NCBI RefSeq assembly: GCF_015291745.1
Contig: NZ_CP030059.1
Location: 2,817,501 to 2,881,500, forward strand
Direction: 5' to 3'
DNA from: Bradyrhizobium sp. CCBAU 53351
GTDB lineage: Bacteria; Pseudomonadota; Alphaproteobacteria; Rhizobiales; Xanthobacteraceae
Length of the DNA: 64,000 nt
Positions 16,447 to 24,238 of this stretch are shown piece by piece. Below the pieces are notes generated by a model. It made no database searches. It saw only the letters and a program-made list of their open reading frames with translations, and was not told where the DNA came from. The position numbers and the translations under genes are program-made. The first letter of the stretch is position 1, and each line of letters begins with the position of its first letter.

Positions 16447-17148
16447 TCAGAGAAACAGGCTGAGCGGCGGCGACGAAGCCTCGGGCTCCCGATCAGCCGA
16501 TTCAGGACGCTTTTCGATATCGAGAATGCGGACGATCTTCTTGGACTGGCGCGTCAACAACCGGGCCGCGAGGGCCTCCGCGGCACGGACCAGCGCTTCC
16601 GAGAGTTCCGGGCCGACGCGCTCGAAGGTGACGTCCAGGGTGGTTGGCGTGACCGTGATGTAGAGCCCGGTCAGACCCAGGCCTTCGTGGGGAAAAGCTA
16701 TGGCGAGCTGCAGCGGAGTGCCGTCGCGAGGCGCCATCTCGGCACGTATCGAGCGGTCGATCGCTTCCGTCACGGCGTTCACGATCGCGTCGGTCGACGA
16801 TGTGCCGGCGGACGCGGGAGCCGCGTCGGCCGGCGTCGGCAATCCGGTCCAGCGCGGCTGCTCGGCGACGGCCACCACGCGCGGCTCCGGCATCTGCTGC
16901 TCCTGGCCATCCTGGCCCTGGGAATCGCGTTTCGACTCGCGGAGAGCGGCACGGAAGCTGCGGAGAAAGCCGGCCTCGCGGTCCGTCATCGCGTAGGACG
17001 ATCCGGTGGCGTCCTCGTCGAAGTCGAGGCATCCGCCGTCCGTCAGGTCGGCCTGAGGGCCGGTGCGTGGATCGACGCCGACATTGTTCGGCGTCATGAG
17101 CCCGTTCCCGGGCAACGCGCCGCTGCCGGGTTTGCCGACATTGATCAT
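16447..17148 (-). CDS. sctP: SctP needle-length (ruler/T3S4) protein, short version
   Basis: 233 residues from the second of two adjacent ATGs (17151 and 17148). AGGAGG lies only two bases from the first but five from the second. The first overlaps the sctO stop as ATGA. The N-terminal half is Gly/Asp/Pro-rich and unstructured; residues about 135-220 form a compact alpha/beta domain (PLQLAIAFPHEGLGLTGLYI onward) in the T3S4 position. SctP is secreted and measures the needle before SctU switches. It lies between sctO and sctQ exactly as yscP does. It is less than half the length of YscP (about 515), so the ruler would be short. Confidence 0.72.
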   Translation of the reverse strand: MINVGKPGSGALPGNGLMTPNNVGVDPRTGPQADLTDGGCLDFDEDATGSSYAMTDREAGFLRSFRAALRESKRDSQGQDGQEQQMPEPRVVAVAEQPRWTGLPTPADAAPASAGTSSTDAIVNAVTEAIDRSIRAEMAPRDGTPLQLAIAFPHEGLGLTGLYITVTPTTLDVTFERVGPELSEALVRAAEALAARLLTRQSKKIVRILDIEKRPESADREPEASSPPLSLFL

Positions 17149-17624
17149 CATGGCCTCCTGCTTCTCGAGCTGAACATGTCGTCGATCTCGATCTCTTCCC
17201 GGTAGATCGCCTCGCCGCGAACCTCGTCGCCGATCGTGTCGGTGAGGATCGAATATTTGTCGCGCTCCTTCATCGACCGGCGATGCGCGGCAACGGCGTC
17301 CTTCAATTGCCGCTCGAGGCGGGCGTGGACGTGCACGGCGCGTTCGGAGGCGTCCACCAGCCTGGCGTGCTGGCTCTCCAGCTGCCACAGCAGACCCTTG
17401 GTCTCTTCGATCTTGTCGTGGTCGATCACGCGGCCGATGATGGGTTCGTAAATGGCATCCTCGCGCTCCGGCAGCGTCCTCTCGCTGTCGCTGACATGGC
17501 TTCGCGCGCGGTCGAGCTCGGCGAGCGCGGCAGACACCTCGATGCGCTTGCTGTTCACCGCGCGCAATGCGCGGTCTTCCTTCAGCTCCTTGAGTCGTAG
17601 CAACAGCTTCAGCTGCTCGATCAT
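17148..17624 (-). CDS. sctO: SctO central stalk protein
   Basis: 158 residues, close to YscO (154). It is almost entirely charged heptad-type helix ([20 protein letters not shown], then [20 protein letters not shown]), consistent with the two-helix coiled coil of YscO/FliJ. In the family it enters the SctN hexamer and couples it to SctV. ATG 17624 overlaps the sctN TGA by four bases. A longer frame to 17807 overlaps sctN and is rejected. Confidence 0.88.
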   Translation of the reverse strand: MIEQLKLLLRLKELKEDRALRAVNSKRIEVSAALAELDRARSHVSDSERTLPEREDAIYEPIIGRVIDHDKIEETKGLLWQLESQHARLVDASERAVHVHARLERQLKDAVAAHRRSMKERDKYSILTDTIGDEVRGEAIYREEIEIDDMFSSRSRRP

Positions 17625-19021
17625 GAGGTGAGCTCCGCGAGCTTGGCGAGCGTCGTTTCCATGTCGTCGAATTCGTCGGTTGCCTGCTGCAGGTACTGGT
17701 TGATCGGATCGTGCTTGTCGATCGCGAGGTCCGACTGCGGGTCCGAGCCCTTCTTGTATTCGCCGACCTTCACCAGCAACTCGATATCCGCGTAAGCTGC
17801 GAGCCAAGCGTTCACCTTGCGCGCCATGGCCGTCTGCCGTTTCGGGACGATCGTATCCATCACGCGGCTCTTGGAGTTGAGGATATCGATGGCCGGATAG
17901 TGGCTTGCCGCCGCCAGTTTTCGCGACAGGATGATATGGCCGTCGAGGATCGACCGGGTCTCGTCGGCGACGGGCTCGTTCATGTCGTCGCCCTCGACGA
18001 GGACGGTGTAGAGCGCCGTGATCGAACCGGTGTCGTTCATGCCGACGCGCTCCATCAGCTTCGGCAGCGTGGCGAAGACCGACGGCGGGAAACCACGCCG
18101 GGTCGGCGGCTCGCCGGCGGCAAGGCCGATCTCGCGCTGTGCGCGCGCGAAGCGGGTCACGGAATCCATCAGGAACAGCACCCGCTGGCCCTGGTCGCGG
18201 AAATACTCGGCGATCGCGGTGGCGACATAGGCGGCCTTGGCGCGCTCCATCGGGCTCTTGTCGGAGGTGGCGACCACCAGCACCGCCTTGGCCATGCCGT
18301 CGGGACCGAGGTCGTGCTCGATGAATTCGCGAACCTCACGCCCGCGCTCGCCGATCAATGCCAGCACCGTGACGTCGACATGGGCGCCCTTGACCATCAT
18401 GGAGAGCAGGGTGGATTTGCCGCCGCCCGCCGCGGCGAAGATCCCCATCCGCTGGCCCTCGCCGAGCGTCAACAGGGCATCGATGGCTCGCAGCCCAGTG
18501 GTGAGCGGCCGGTCGATCACCCGCCGCTTCATCGGATCGGGTGAGCCCTTGTGGACGGGATACCAGGCCTCGGGCTCGAAACGCTCGGGTCGGCCGTCGA
18601 TGAGGTTGCCGAGCCCGTCGAGCACGCGGCCCTTGAGCCCGGGACCGACTGCGACCGACTGCACGCGGCCGGTGCGGCGCACCTCGGTCCGCGGCGAGAC
18701 GCCATGAGTTTCGCCGATCGGCGACAGCAGCGCCTCCTCCTGCAGGAATCCGACGCATTCGGCGAGCAGGCTGCTGCCGGTCGACCGCGTGTAGAGCTCG
18801 ACGATTTCTCCGACCTGAACGTCCGGAACCGCGGCGTGGATGATGGTGCCGACGACTTTCCGCACCCGCCCCGTGAGATGAAACGGCTCGAATGTCGCGA
18901 TCCGCGATTGCAGGTCGGTGACGAAGCCGGCCAGCCTGGAGGTGATCCGCGCCGACCGCGCGGCACGGATCGAGGCTGCGTCGAAGGCTGCGGTGTCGTT
19001 CGAGCCTGCATATTTGTTCAC
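17621..19021 (-). CDS. sctN: SctN type III secretion ATPase
   Basis: 466 residues from GTG 19021, which overlaps the sctL TGA (GTGA). It has an F1-beta-like N-terminal barrel ([20 protein letters not shown]). A Walker A segment, [10 protein letters not shown], lies at about 195-204, more glycine-rich than the usual GVGKST. The catalytic-region motif [10 protein letters not shown] lies near 224-233, and a Walker B-like [20 protein letters not shown] follows. It ends with a helical domain containing [20 protein letters not shown]. SctN hexamers sit under the export gate, strip chaperones and unfold cargo. Confidence 0.96.
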   Translation of the reverse strand: MNKYAGSNDTAAFDAASIRAARSARITSRLAGFVTDLQSRIATFEPFHLTGRVRKVVGTIIHAAVPDVQVGEIVELYTRSTGSSLLAECVGFLQEEALLSPIGETHGVSPRTEVRRTGRVQSVAVGPGLKGRVLDGLGNLIDGRPERFEPEAWYPVHKGSPDPMKRRVIDRPLTTGLRAIDALLTLGEGQRMGIFAAAGGGKSTLLSMMVKGAHVDVTVLALIGERGREVREFIEHDLGPDGMAKAVLVVATSDKSPMERAKAAYVATAIAEYFRDQGQRVLFLMDSVTRFARAQREIGLAAGEPPTRRGFPPSVFATLPKLMERVGMNDTGSITALYTVLVEGDDMNEPVADETRSILDGHIILSRKLAAASHYPAIDILNSKSRVMDTIVPKRQTAMARKVNAWLAAYADIELLVKVGEYKKGSDPQSDLAIDKHDPINQYLQQATDEFDDMETTLAKLAELTS

Positions 19022-19698
19022 GGCTGGATCTCGTTCGAAGCGTCGCTGTGGTTGCTGAGGGCGTCGAGCACATCGGCGGCGGCCTTCGCATGCGCGCTGC
19101 GGATGACCGCTTCGAGCTCGGCGAACCGCTCCGCGATGTTGCCGTCGACGCGGCCGACACCGGTCTCGAGGATGATGCGCGATCCCTGCAGCGTCGCATC
19201 CTCGACGAGGTCGACGAGCTGGACTTCCGGGAATTCGTGCAGGATGGCCGCGATGCGTCCGCGAAAATGCGCGTGCAGGGTGGGCGAAACCCGAAGCTCG
19301 GCGCTCTTCTCGCGGCGCATCTGCCGCAGCGCGGCCTTGACCAGCGCCTCGGCCCTCGCCACATCGTCGAACCCGTCGACGAGCTTGCGGACGCACTCGA
19401 CGACCAGGCGGGAAAGATCGCGCTCGATCGCGACCAGTCCCACATCGAGCGTGCGGCTCTCCTCGATGAGCTGACCGACCGATCGAATGCGCGCCTCGAC
19501 GAGACCGTCCTCGTAGCCGCGCCGCGTCTCGCTCTGATACGACAGCTCGGCGCGATGGCGCAGTTCCGCCGCCGCAGCTTCCGCATCCGCGATCAGCCGA
19601 TTGGCTTCCTCGATGGCTGCGAATTCCGATCGCGGCAGGACATGGGCACCGGCCGCGAGCGTGTAGTCGAATTCCTTCAATCGATAATAGCCGACCAC
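19018..19698 (-). CDS. sctL: SctL stator protein of the ATPase complex
   Basis: 226 residues from GTG 19698, preceded by GGAGAC. A TTG at 19740 would extend it deeper into sctK. The N-terminus ([26 protein letters not shown]) is followed by a long Ala/Glu/Arg helix and a C-terminal globular domain with [23 protein letters not shown]. That last stretch is the FliH/YscL signature in which Gly-x-x-(I/L)-E-T-x-x-G is conserved. SctL dimers link SctN to SctQ and restrain the ATPase. It overlaps sctK by 22 bases and sctN by four. Confidence 0.92.
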   Translation of the reverse strand: MVGYYRLKEFDYTLAAGAHVLPRSEFAAIEEANRLIADAEAAAAELRHRAELSYQSETRRGYEDGLVEARIRSVGQLIEESRTLDVGLVAIERDLSRLVVECVRKLVDGFDDVARAEALVKAALRQMRREKSAELRVSPTLHAHFRGRIAAILHEFPEVQLVDLVEDATLQGSRIILETGVGRVDGNIAERFAELEAVIRSAHAKAAADVLDALSNHSDASNEIQP

Positions 19699-20477
19699 GA
19701 TTGCTGTCTCCGGCGCACGATCTTCACGATCTGATCGCAATGGATTGTCTCGAATCGTCCAACGGCGCTGGCGCGCGCGGCATAATCGGTTGCCGGCGGC
19801 AGGCGGAGCGCAAACGGCCCGGCGAGCGAGGGCTCGGTGGCGTCGAGAAACCTGCCGAGCGCGGACATCCCGAGCTGCTCGATCTGTCCGATATCACTGT
19901 GCTCCTCGGCCGGCCGTACCGGCTCATCGCGGGGCGTCAGGTCGAGCTCGCACAGTGCAGGATAGAGCACCGGGACTTCCTGGATGGCGAATTCGAAGAC
20001 GCCGTCGCCGAGTGCATCGCGGATCCGCTTGCGATCGACCTTCATGACCGTGCCACGGATTTTCCGGGACAGGATAGCGGCTGCCAGCAGCCTTGCCACG
20101 TGCGTCACCTCGACCATCGGAGCCGTCAGGATAGCGACCGGGAGGCGAGAGGATGGCGCCCGGCGCAGGCGGCTGAGCATCGGCTCGTCGATTGAAACCG
20201 CATCGAAACCGATCCGGCCGGCGACGACGCGGTTGATCGGCGCCCGAAACGCCCGATGATCGGCCATGGCGCCGATCATGTCGGGATCAAAAGGATGGAG
20301 CGCGCGGTGGAACGGATCGATGTAGTCGATCGGACGGCGCAGCAGCGATGCGAGGCGCACGGCCAATTCCAGCATTCTGCCGTCGGCGCGCGGATCCGCT
20401 GTCGGGGGAATGTCGGTGAGCGGAGGCCGCGCCGGGTCGGGGAGCTCCGCGGCTCGCGCTGCCAGGACCGATGTCAC
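19677..20477 (-). CDS. sctK: SctK sorting-platform adaptor protein
   Basis: 266 residues from GTG 20477, which overlaps the sctJ TGA as GTGA with GGAG upstream; a longer GTG start at 20549 is less likely. No membrane helix is seen. The sequence is divergent, as SctK proteins are, but order (J-K-L) and length fit (YscK about 209). Visible stretches include [20 protein letters not shown] and [20 protein letters not shown]. SctK connects the inner-membrane ring protein SctD to SctQ and the pods. Assignment depends largely on position. Confidence 0.8.
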   Translation of the reverse strand: MTSVLAARAAELPDPARPPLTDIPPTADPRADGRMLELAVRLASLLRRPIDYIDPFHRALHPFDPDMIGAMADHRAFRAPINRVVAGRIGFDAVSIDEPMLSRLRRAPSSRLPVAILTAPMVEVTHVARLLAAAILSRKIRGTVMKVDRKRIRDALGDGVFEFAIQEVPVLYPALCELDLTPRDEPVRPAEEHSDIGQIEQLGMSALGRFLDATEPSLAGPFALRLPPATDYAARASAVGRFETIHCDQIVKIVRRRQQSWSAIID

Positions 20478-21289
20478 GACGGCTCCACCATGGCCATTGC
20501 CGTTGCTGGTGATCGGGCGCTCCGTTCGTGCCGGCGGCTGCGCCACCACGACAGCAGGGAGATCACGCTATGGGCGAGCAGAACGACGAGCAGGGCAGCA
20601 GCTCCCGAGGCGACCTGCCAGAAACGGGCCTGGCTGCCTTCGAGGACGCTCAGACCGGGAAGAACCTCGATGGTCCGGGGCCGATCGGCCGGTCCTGCCG
20701 TGCTCAGCTTGGTCGGCGCCGCGTCCATCAGCACGACGGTGACAGCCGAGTAGTCCAGGCCCTCGACGGCGCTCGAAACCAATCGGCGGATTTGCGGCTG
20801 GAAGAAATCGAGGTCGACGCCGGGCTGGTGCTTGATGAAGACCGCCGCGGAGGAGGGCTTGACCGGTTGACCGAGGGTCGGAGAATCCGGAAGCACGATA
20901 TGGACCCGCGCCGAGACGACGCCGTCGATCTGGCTCAACGTCTGCGACACCTCGGCGCCGAGCGCATTGATGTAGCGGACCCGCTCCTCGAACGGTGTCG
21001 ACATTATGCCGGTCTTCTCGAACGCCTTTGCGAGCGACACGTAGCTGCTCTTCGGATAGCCGGCGTCCTTGAGCAGCGCTATTGCGCGCAACATGTCGCG
21101 CTGGTCGACCGAGATGGCGAAGCCGTCCTTGCTTCCCTTGGAGGCCTTGTCCACCGCGATGCCGTTGGCCGTGAGGACGGCGAGCATCTGGTTGGCGTCG
21201 GCTTCGGAAAGATTGGAATAGACTTCCTGCTGGCACCCCGCGAGCACGAGCGTAGCTAGAACGATCAAAGCCCTGATACGCAGGCCCAT
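20474..21289 (-). CDS. sctJ: SctJ inner-membrane ring lipoprotein
   Basis: 271 residues. A lipoprotein signal (MGLRIRALIVLATLVLAGC, lipobox LAGC, Cys19) is followed by two ring-building domains. Family landmarks are LYSNLSEADANQM-like sequence (here VYSNLSEADANQMLAVL), then DQRDMLRAIALLKDAGYP, then GVVSARVHIVLPDS. A C-terminal membrane helix lies at about 228-250, ending SLLSWWRSRRHER. SctJ forms the inner ring with SctD. It is 49 bases after sctI and overlaps sctK by four bases. Confidence 0.96.
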   Translation of the reverse strand: MGLRIRALIVLATLVLAGCQQEVYSNLSEADANQMLAVLTANGIAVDKASKGSKDGFAISVDQRDMLRAIALLKDAGYPKSSYVSLAKAFEKTGIMSTPFEERVRYINALGAEVSQTLSQIDGVVSARVHIVLPDSPTLGQPVKPSSAAVFIKHQPGVDLDFFQPQIRRLVSSAVEGLDYSAVTVVLMDAAPTKLSTAGPADRPRTIEVLPGLSVLEGSQARFWQVASGAAALLVVLLAHSVISLLSWWRSRRHERSARSPATAMAMVEPS

Positions 21290-21338
21290 GCGGGCGGCTC
21301 CGCTTGCTGTGAGTCCTGGAAGCGACTGTCGTTGGCCG

Positions 21339-21827
21339 TCATTGCCCCTTGAGCAGGGACTCGAGCGCCTGTGTCGACTTTCCGGTCAGCTTCGAGGTGA
21401 CGTCGACGAGCACGGAGAACTTTGCGACTTCCATCTGCATGGAGAGCAGCGTGTTGGTGTCGGCCGCCCGCACTGAGGAGAGATTGTTGATGCGGGCCTC
21501 CTGCTTGTCGAACACGCCGCGCAGATTCTGCAGGCCATGCAGGATCGTGTCGCCTTGAGGCGCCGTCTTCGGCGGATTGAGGTTCAGTGCGCGGCGCGCG
21601 CGCTCCTGCGCGTCCGCGGTGGTGCTGCTATTGGCAGCGACCTTTACCTCGGGGGGACGCGTCGCGGTCGTGCTGTCGAGGGACGATGAGGTGGTGGCGG
21701 ACCTGTCCGTCGCGGTTCTTTCCATCGCGGCGGAAAACCGCTGGCCAGCTGCTTCGCTTGCTTCGAGCCGTCCGACCTTTGGGGTGCCCGCCTGTCGCGC
21801 AAAATCCGTCAAGCCAATGCTAGCCAC
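21339..21827 (-). CDS. sctI: SctI inner-rod protein
   Basis: 162 residues from GTG 21827, with GGGAGAG six bases upstream. The C-terminus LLSMQMEVAKFSVLVDVTSK followed by a short terminal helix is the YscI/PrgJ rod signature (MQ-x-x-V-x-x-x-S-V-x-V-D-x-x-x-K). The N-terminal 90 residues are Ser/Thr/Ala-rich, longer than in YscI (115). SctI joins the export gate to the needle base and is exported early. It is the first gene of the sctI-U operon, so its promoter should lie in 21828-22087. Confidence 0.9.
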   Translation of the reverse strand: MASIGLTDFARQAGTPKVGRLEASEAAGQRFSAAMERTATDRSATTSSSLDSTTATRPPEVKVAANSSTTADAQERARRALNLNPPKTAPQGDTILHGLQNLRGVFDKQEARINNLSSVRAADTNTLLSMQMEVAKFSVLVDVTSKLTGKSTQALESLLKGQ

Positions 21828-22087
21828 GAGCCACTCTCCCGAAATAAAAAATCAAAGTACGGGCGATCCAGTGAAAGCCCCTTGTGGGTACGGGCTTATC
21901 ACCAAAAATTCCGCCCAACATCCGTCGATCGAATGACGCGTCGTTGAATCGTCGATCAGCTTTTCGCGATGACGCGTGTGCTGCACAGTTCCATTCGAGA
22001 GATGCATGCCCTGTAACCTGCGGCACACGTCGCTGGCGATCGGGTTGATACCGTCGATAGGAAAACGGTTCGCCGAAGGAGAGGACG
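21828..22087. promoter_or_regulatory. Divergent promoter region sctI / sctW with direct repeats
   Basis: These 260 bases separate the 12-gene sctI operon from sctW. They hold two direct repeats, CGTCGATC at 21923-21930 and 21950-21957, and ATGACGCGT at 21933-21941 and 21969-21977. Between the second copies lies TCAGCTTTTCG (21956-21966), which matches the conserved left half of the rhizobial tts box (TCAGCTTnTCG). The right half does not match. An A/T-rich run at 21840-21856 is a plausible promoter element for sctI. Confidence 0.45.
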
Positions 22088-23401
22088 TTGGCAGTATCGG
22101 TCGAGACGGTTCGGCAGTCGATCGCCGCCGAGAACGCCAACTCGCCGGTTGGAACCGGGCTGATGGCCGAGCGGCAGGGCAGCTATCGCAGTGAAGCCGT
22201 ACGGCCGACGCTCGAGAACGCGGTGATCACCAAGGCCGCGGCGCAGGGTGCTGGGGTGATGACGGCGGTGCGCACCAACGTCCAGGACCTGGCGCGCCGA
22301 GTCCAGCAGGACCCGCCGGTGACGACGGCGTCTCTCTATGAGACGCTGGCCGAATTGCCCGAGATCGACAAGACGGCGTTGCCGCGCATGTTCGAATTTA
22401 TCGACGGCCTTGCGGAATTGGCCGGCGGCGATACCGCGCACGAGCACCTAGCCGAGGACAGCGAGCCGGTTGAAGGCGCTGATGCGCTTGCGGAGCAGGA
22501 GGCGGCGCAGGTCGACAGTGAGCGCGTCCGCACCATCGGTGACCGCGAAGGCAGCCGCGGTGGCGGCGACGGCGAGGGGCAGGCGCGGGACGAAGAGGAT
22601 CTGGAGAGCAAGCTCACGCAGGCGCTCGGCAAGTTCGGCAGCACCACCGACAAGGCCACGGCCGTGGCGTTGGCGCGCGGCTATTTCGAGTCCAGGGGCG
22701 CGAACCCGCTCTTCCTCAACATGCTGAGCCTGCTGTCGGCCAAGCTGGACGGTATCGTCCCGCAGGCCACATTGGCGCAGGTGATTGCGGCGCAGGAAGC
22801 CCTGCTTGCAGCGGAATCGCTTGAAACGAGCCCCGCCGCAGTCCGCAGGCGGTACCGCAAGAGACTTCGCGAGAGGAAAAATCTCGGCGAATTGTTCGAG
22901 GAGCTCGTCGAGATCGGGTTGGAGAGCAGCCTGTCGGCGCTGCTCACCGAGATCGGGAGCGATCTCGCCGGCGTGACCAGGCAGAGCGATCGAGCTTTTC
23001 TGCGCTCGCTGACCTCCGAACTGAAGAAGCTCTGGCAGCTGAGGAGCGCGTGGGAAGACACGCGCGAGATGTTGCGCCTGACCGAGCCGCATCTGCCGCG
23101 CGTCGAATGGCGTCCCGAGCCGGTCAAGCTGACGTTGGTGCTGCTGTTGTTCTGTGCGAAGCCCGTGGTCGGTCCGTCCGACTCGCGTGCTCTGCTTGGT
23201 CCAGTCGCCAACGCGGCGCTCGCAAGCCAGGTGGTGTTTGCCAACGGCCTGATGGATCTGCACAGCAGATTGCCCGATGGAATCTGGTCCAATGCCAAGG
23301 AACGGATGCTGCAGCATCTGTCACTTGGCGCATTGTGCCAACGGCTCACCGAGGAAGAGGAGCGCCTTTATGAAGAGGCCAGCGGCGCGTCGGCGGCATA
23401 A
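22088..23401 (+). CDS. sctW: SctW gatekeeper (YopN/HrpJ family)
   Basis: 437 residues from TTG 22088, with AAGGAG eight bases upstream. Early residues are polar. The HrpJ/YopN-type helical domains are visible (SLYETLAELPEIDKTALPRM; ANPLFLNMLSLLSAKLDGIVP; NLGELFEELVEIGLESSLSA). A highly acidic Gly/Glu/Arg linker lies at about 135-180. The C-terminal 90 residues may replace TyeA. SctW plugs the export gate and imposes translocators-before-effectors order. It is followed after six bases by the SycN-like chaperone gene, as yopN is near sycN. Confidence 0.82.
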   Translation: MAVSVETVRQSIAAENANSPVGTGLMAERQGSYRSEAVRPTLENAVITKAAAQGAGVMTAVRTNVQDLARRVQQDPPVTTASLYETLAELPEIDKTALPRMFEFIDGLAELAGGDTAHEHLAEDSEPVEGADALAEQEAAQVDSERVRTIGDREGSRGGGDGEGQARDEEDLESKLTQALGKFGSTTDKATAVALARGYFESRGANPLFLNMLSLLSAKLDGIVPQATLAQVIAAQEALLAAESLETSPAAVRRRYRKRLRERKNLGELFEELVEIGLESSLSALLTEIGSDLAGVTRQSDRAFLRSLTSELKKLWQLRSAWEDTREMLRLTEPHLPRVEWRPEPVKLTLVLLLFCAKPVVGPSDSRALLGPVANAALASQVVFANGLMDLHSRLPDGIWSNAKERMLQHLSLGALCQRLTEEEERLYEEASGASAA

Positions 23402-23407
23402 AGCGAG

Positions 23408-23788
23408 ATGGCCCAGCTTTCCGTGATGGCGCGGCGGGTCATCGAGACCTTTGCCGGGAATGCCGGAATTGTCGCCCAGGCGGCTCCGGATTTCAGCTAC
23501 GGATTCGAGTTCGCCGAGCGGGGAACGCTGTCGATCGTGGCGGCGGAGGACGGCCAGCGGATCATCGTCTGCCTATCGCGCAGGCCGCGCCGCGCGGGTT
23601 CATCCGTGCTGAAGGATCTGCTCGACATTGCCGGCTACGATCCCTTCAGCGGAGCCATGGTCCATGCGGGATTGGCGCTGGATGGCGCACTCGCGCTCGC
23701 GATCGACATGGACGAGCCGCGCTTCGATCTGCAATCGCTCGACGAGGCGCTGTCGCGGCTCGACGAACTCCATCGCTCGATCTCGTGA
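23408..23788 (+). CDS. SycN-like class I T3SS chaperone
   Basis: 126 residues, acidic, without signal or membrane helix. The strand pattern ERGTLSIVAAEDGQRIIVCL corresponds to SycN (QSGTLQLEQHGATLTLWL). It ends in a helical LDEALSRLDELHRSIS, like the SycN tail. SycN (123 residues) with YscB chaperones YopN; here the gene follows sctW by six bases. A YscB partner was not recognised, so a homodimer or an unidentified partner is possible. Confidence 0.68.
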   Translation: MAQLSVMARRVIETFAGNAGIVAQAAPDFSYGFEFAERGTLSIVAAEDGQRIIVCLSRRPRRAGSSVLKDLLDIAGYDPFSGAMVHAGLALDGALALAIDMDEPRFDLQSLDEALSRLDELHRSIS

Positions 23789-24238
23789 TGGGATAGGTCA
23801 TCCACGATGACGCGCGATGATGGCTTTGCTGTAACAACGCTCGAAAATCTCGCTTGGCGCCGCTCCAGATTAGCCCGGCATTGCCCCCGCCGGACTGAAA
23901 CGGCTGCACTTTTGGAGCTGTCCATTGGGGCAATGACTGAGAAAACGTTTTGCATCGTTCGAACGTAGGACGCCTGAATTCCATTGGTCTGGCAAGGAGG
24001 AGTTCGGGGGACACCATTCGTGTTTGCGCCCGCGACGATATTGGTCCGCGGGACCTGGAGATTTGAGCTTGAAGTGTGTTTCTCGCGAGAGTTGTTCGAC
24101 GCCGTCACCGGTTCACCGAGCCGTCGCTATCGGCGAGACCCCCAGGCGCCAAGCCGGACCTGTCCGCAGCCTGAACGATCGCGTGACGCTTCCGAACGCC
24201 TCGCCGCCCAGGCCGGACGAAAGAAGGACCGCCCTCTG
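23789..24238. other. 450-base region upstream of sctC, no gene recognised
   Basis: No credible gene on either strand. It must contain the sctC promoter unless sctC is read through from sctW. The sctC frame is open back to 23984, where aaggaggag occurs, but these extra 85 residues are Arg/Pro-rich and would bury the lipoprotein signal, so they are not included. ATGACGCG, the word also repeated in front of sctW, occurs at 23807-23814. Confidence 0.4.

Noticed and set aside
23984..24238. Longer start for the secretin gene
   Set aside because: The extra residues are Arg/Pro-rich and would place the lipoprotein signal about 85 residues inside the protein; the ATG at 24239 gives a proper signal.
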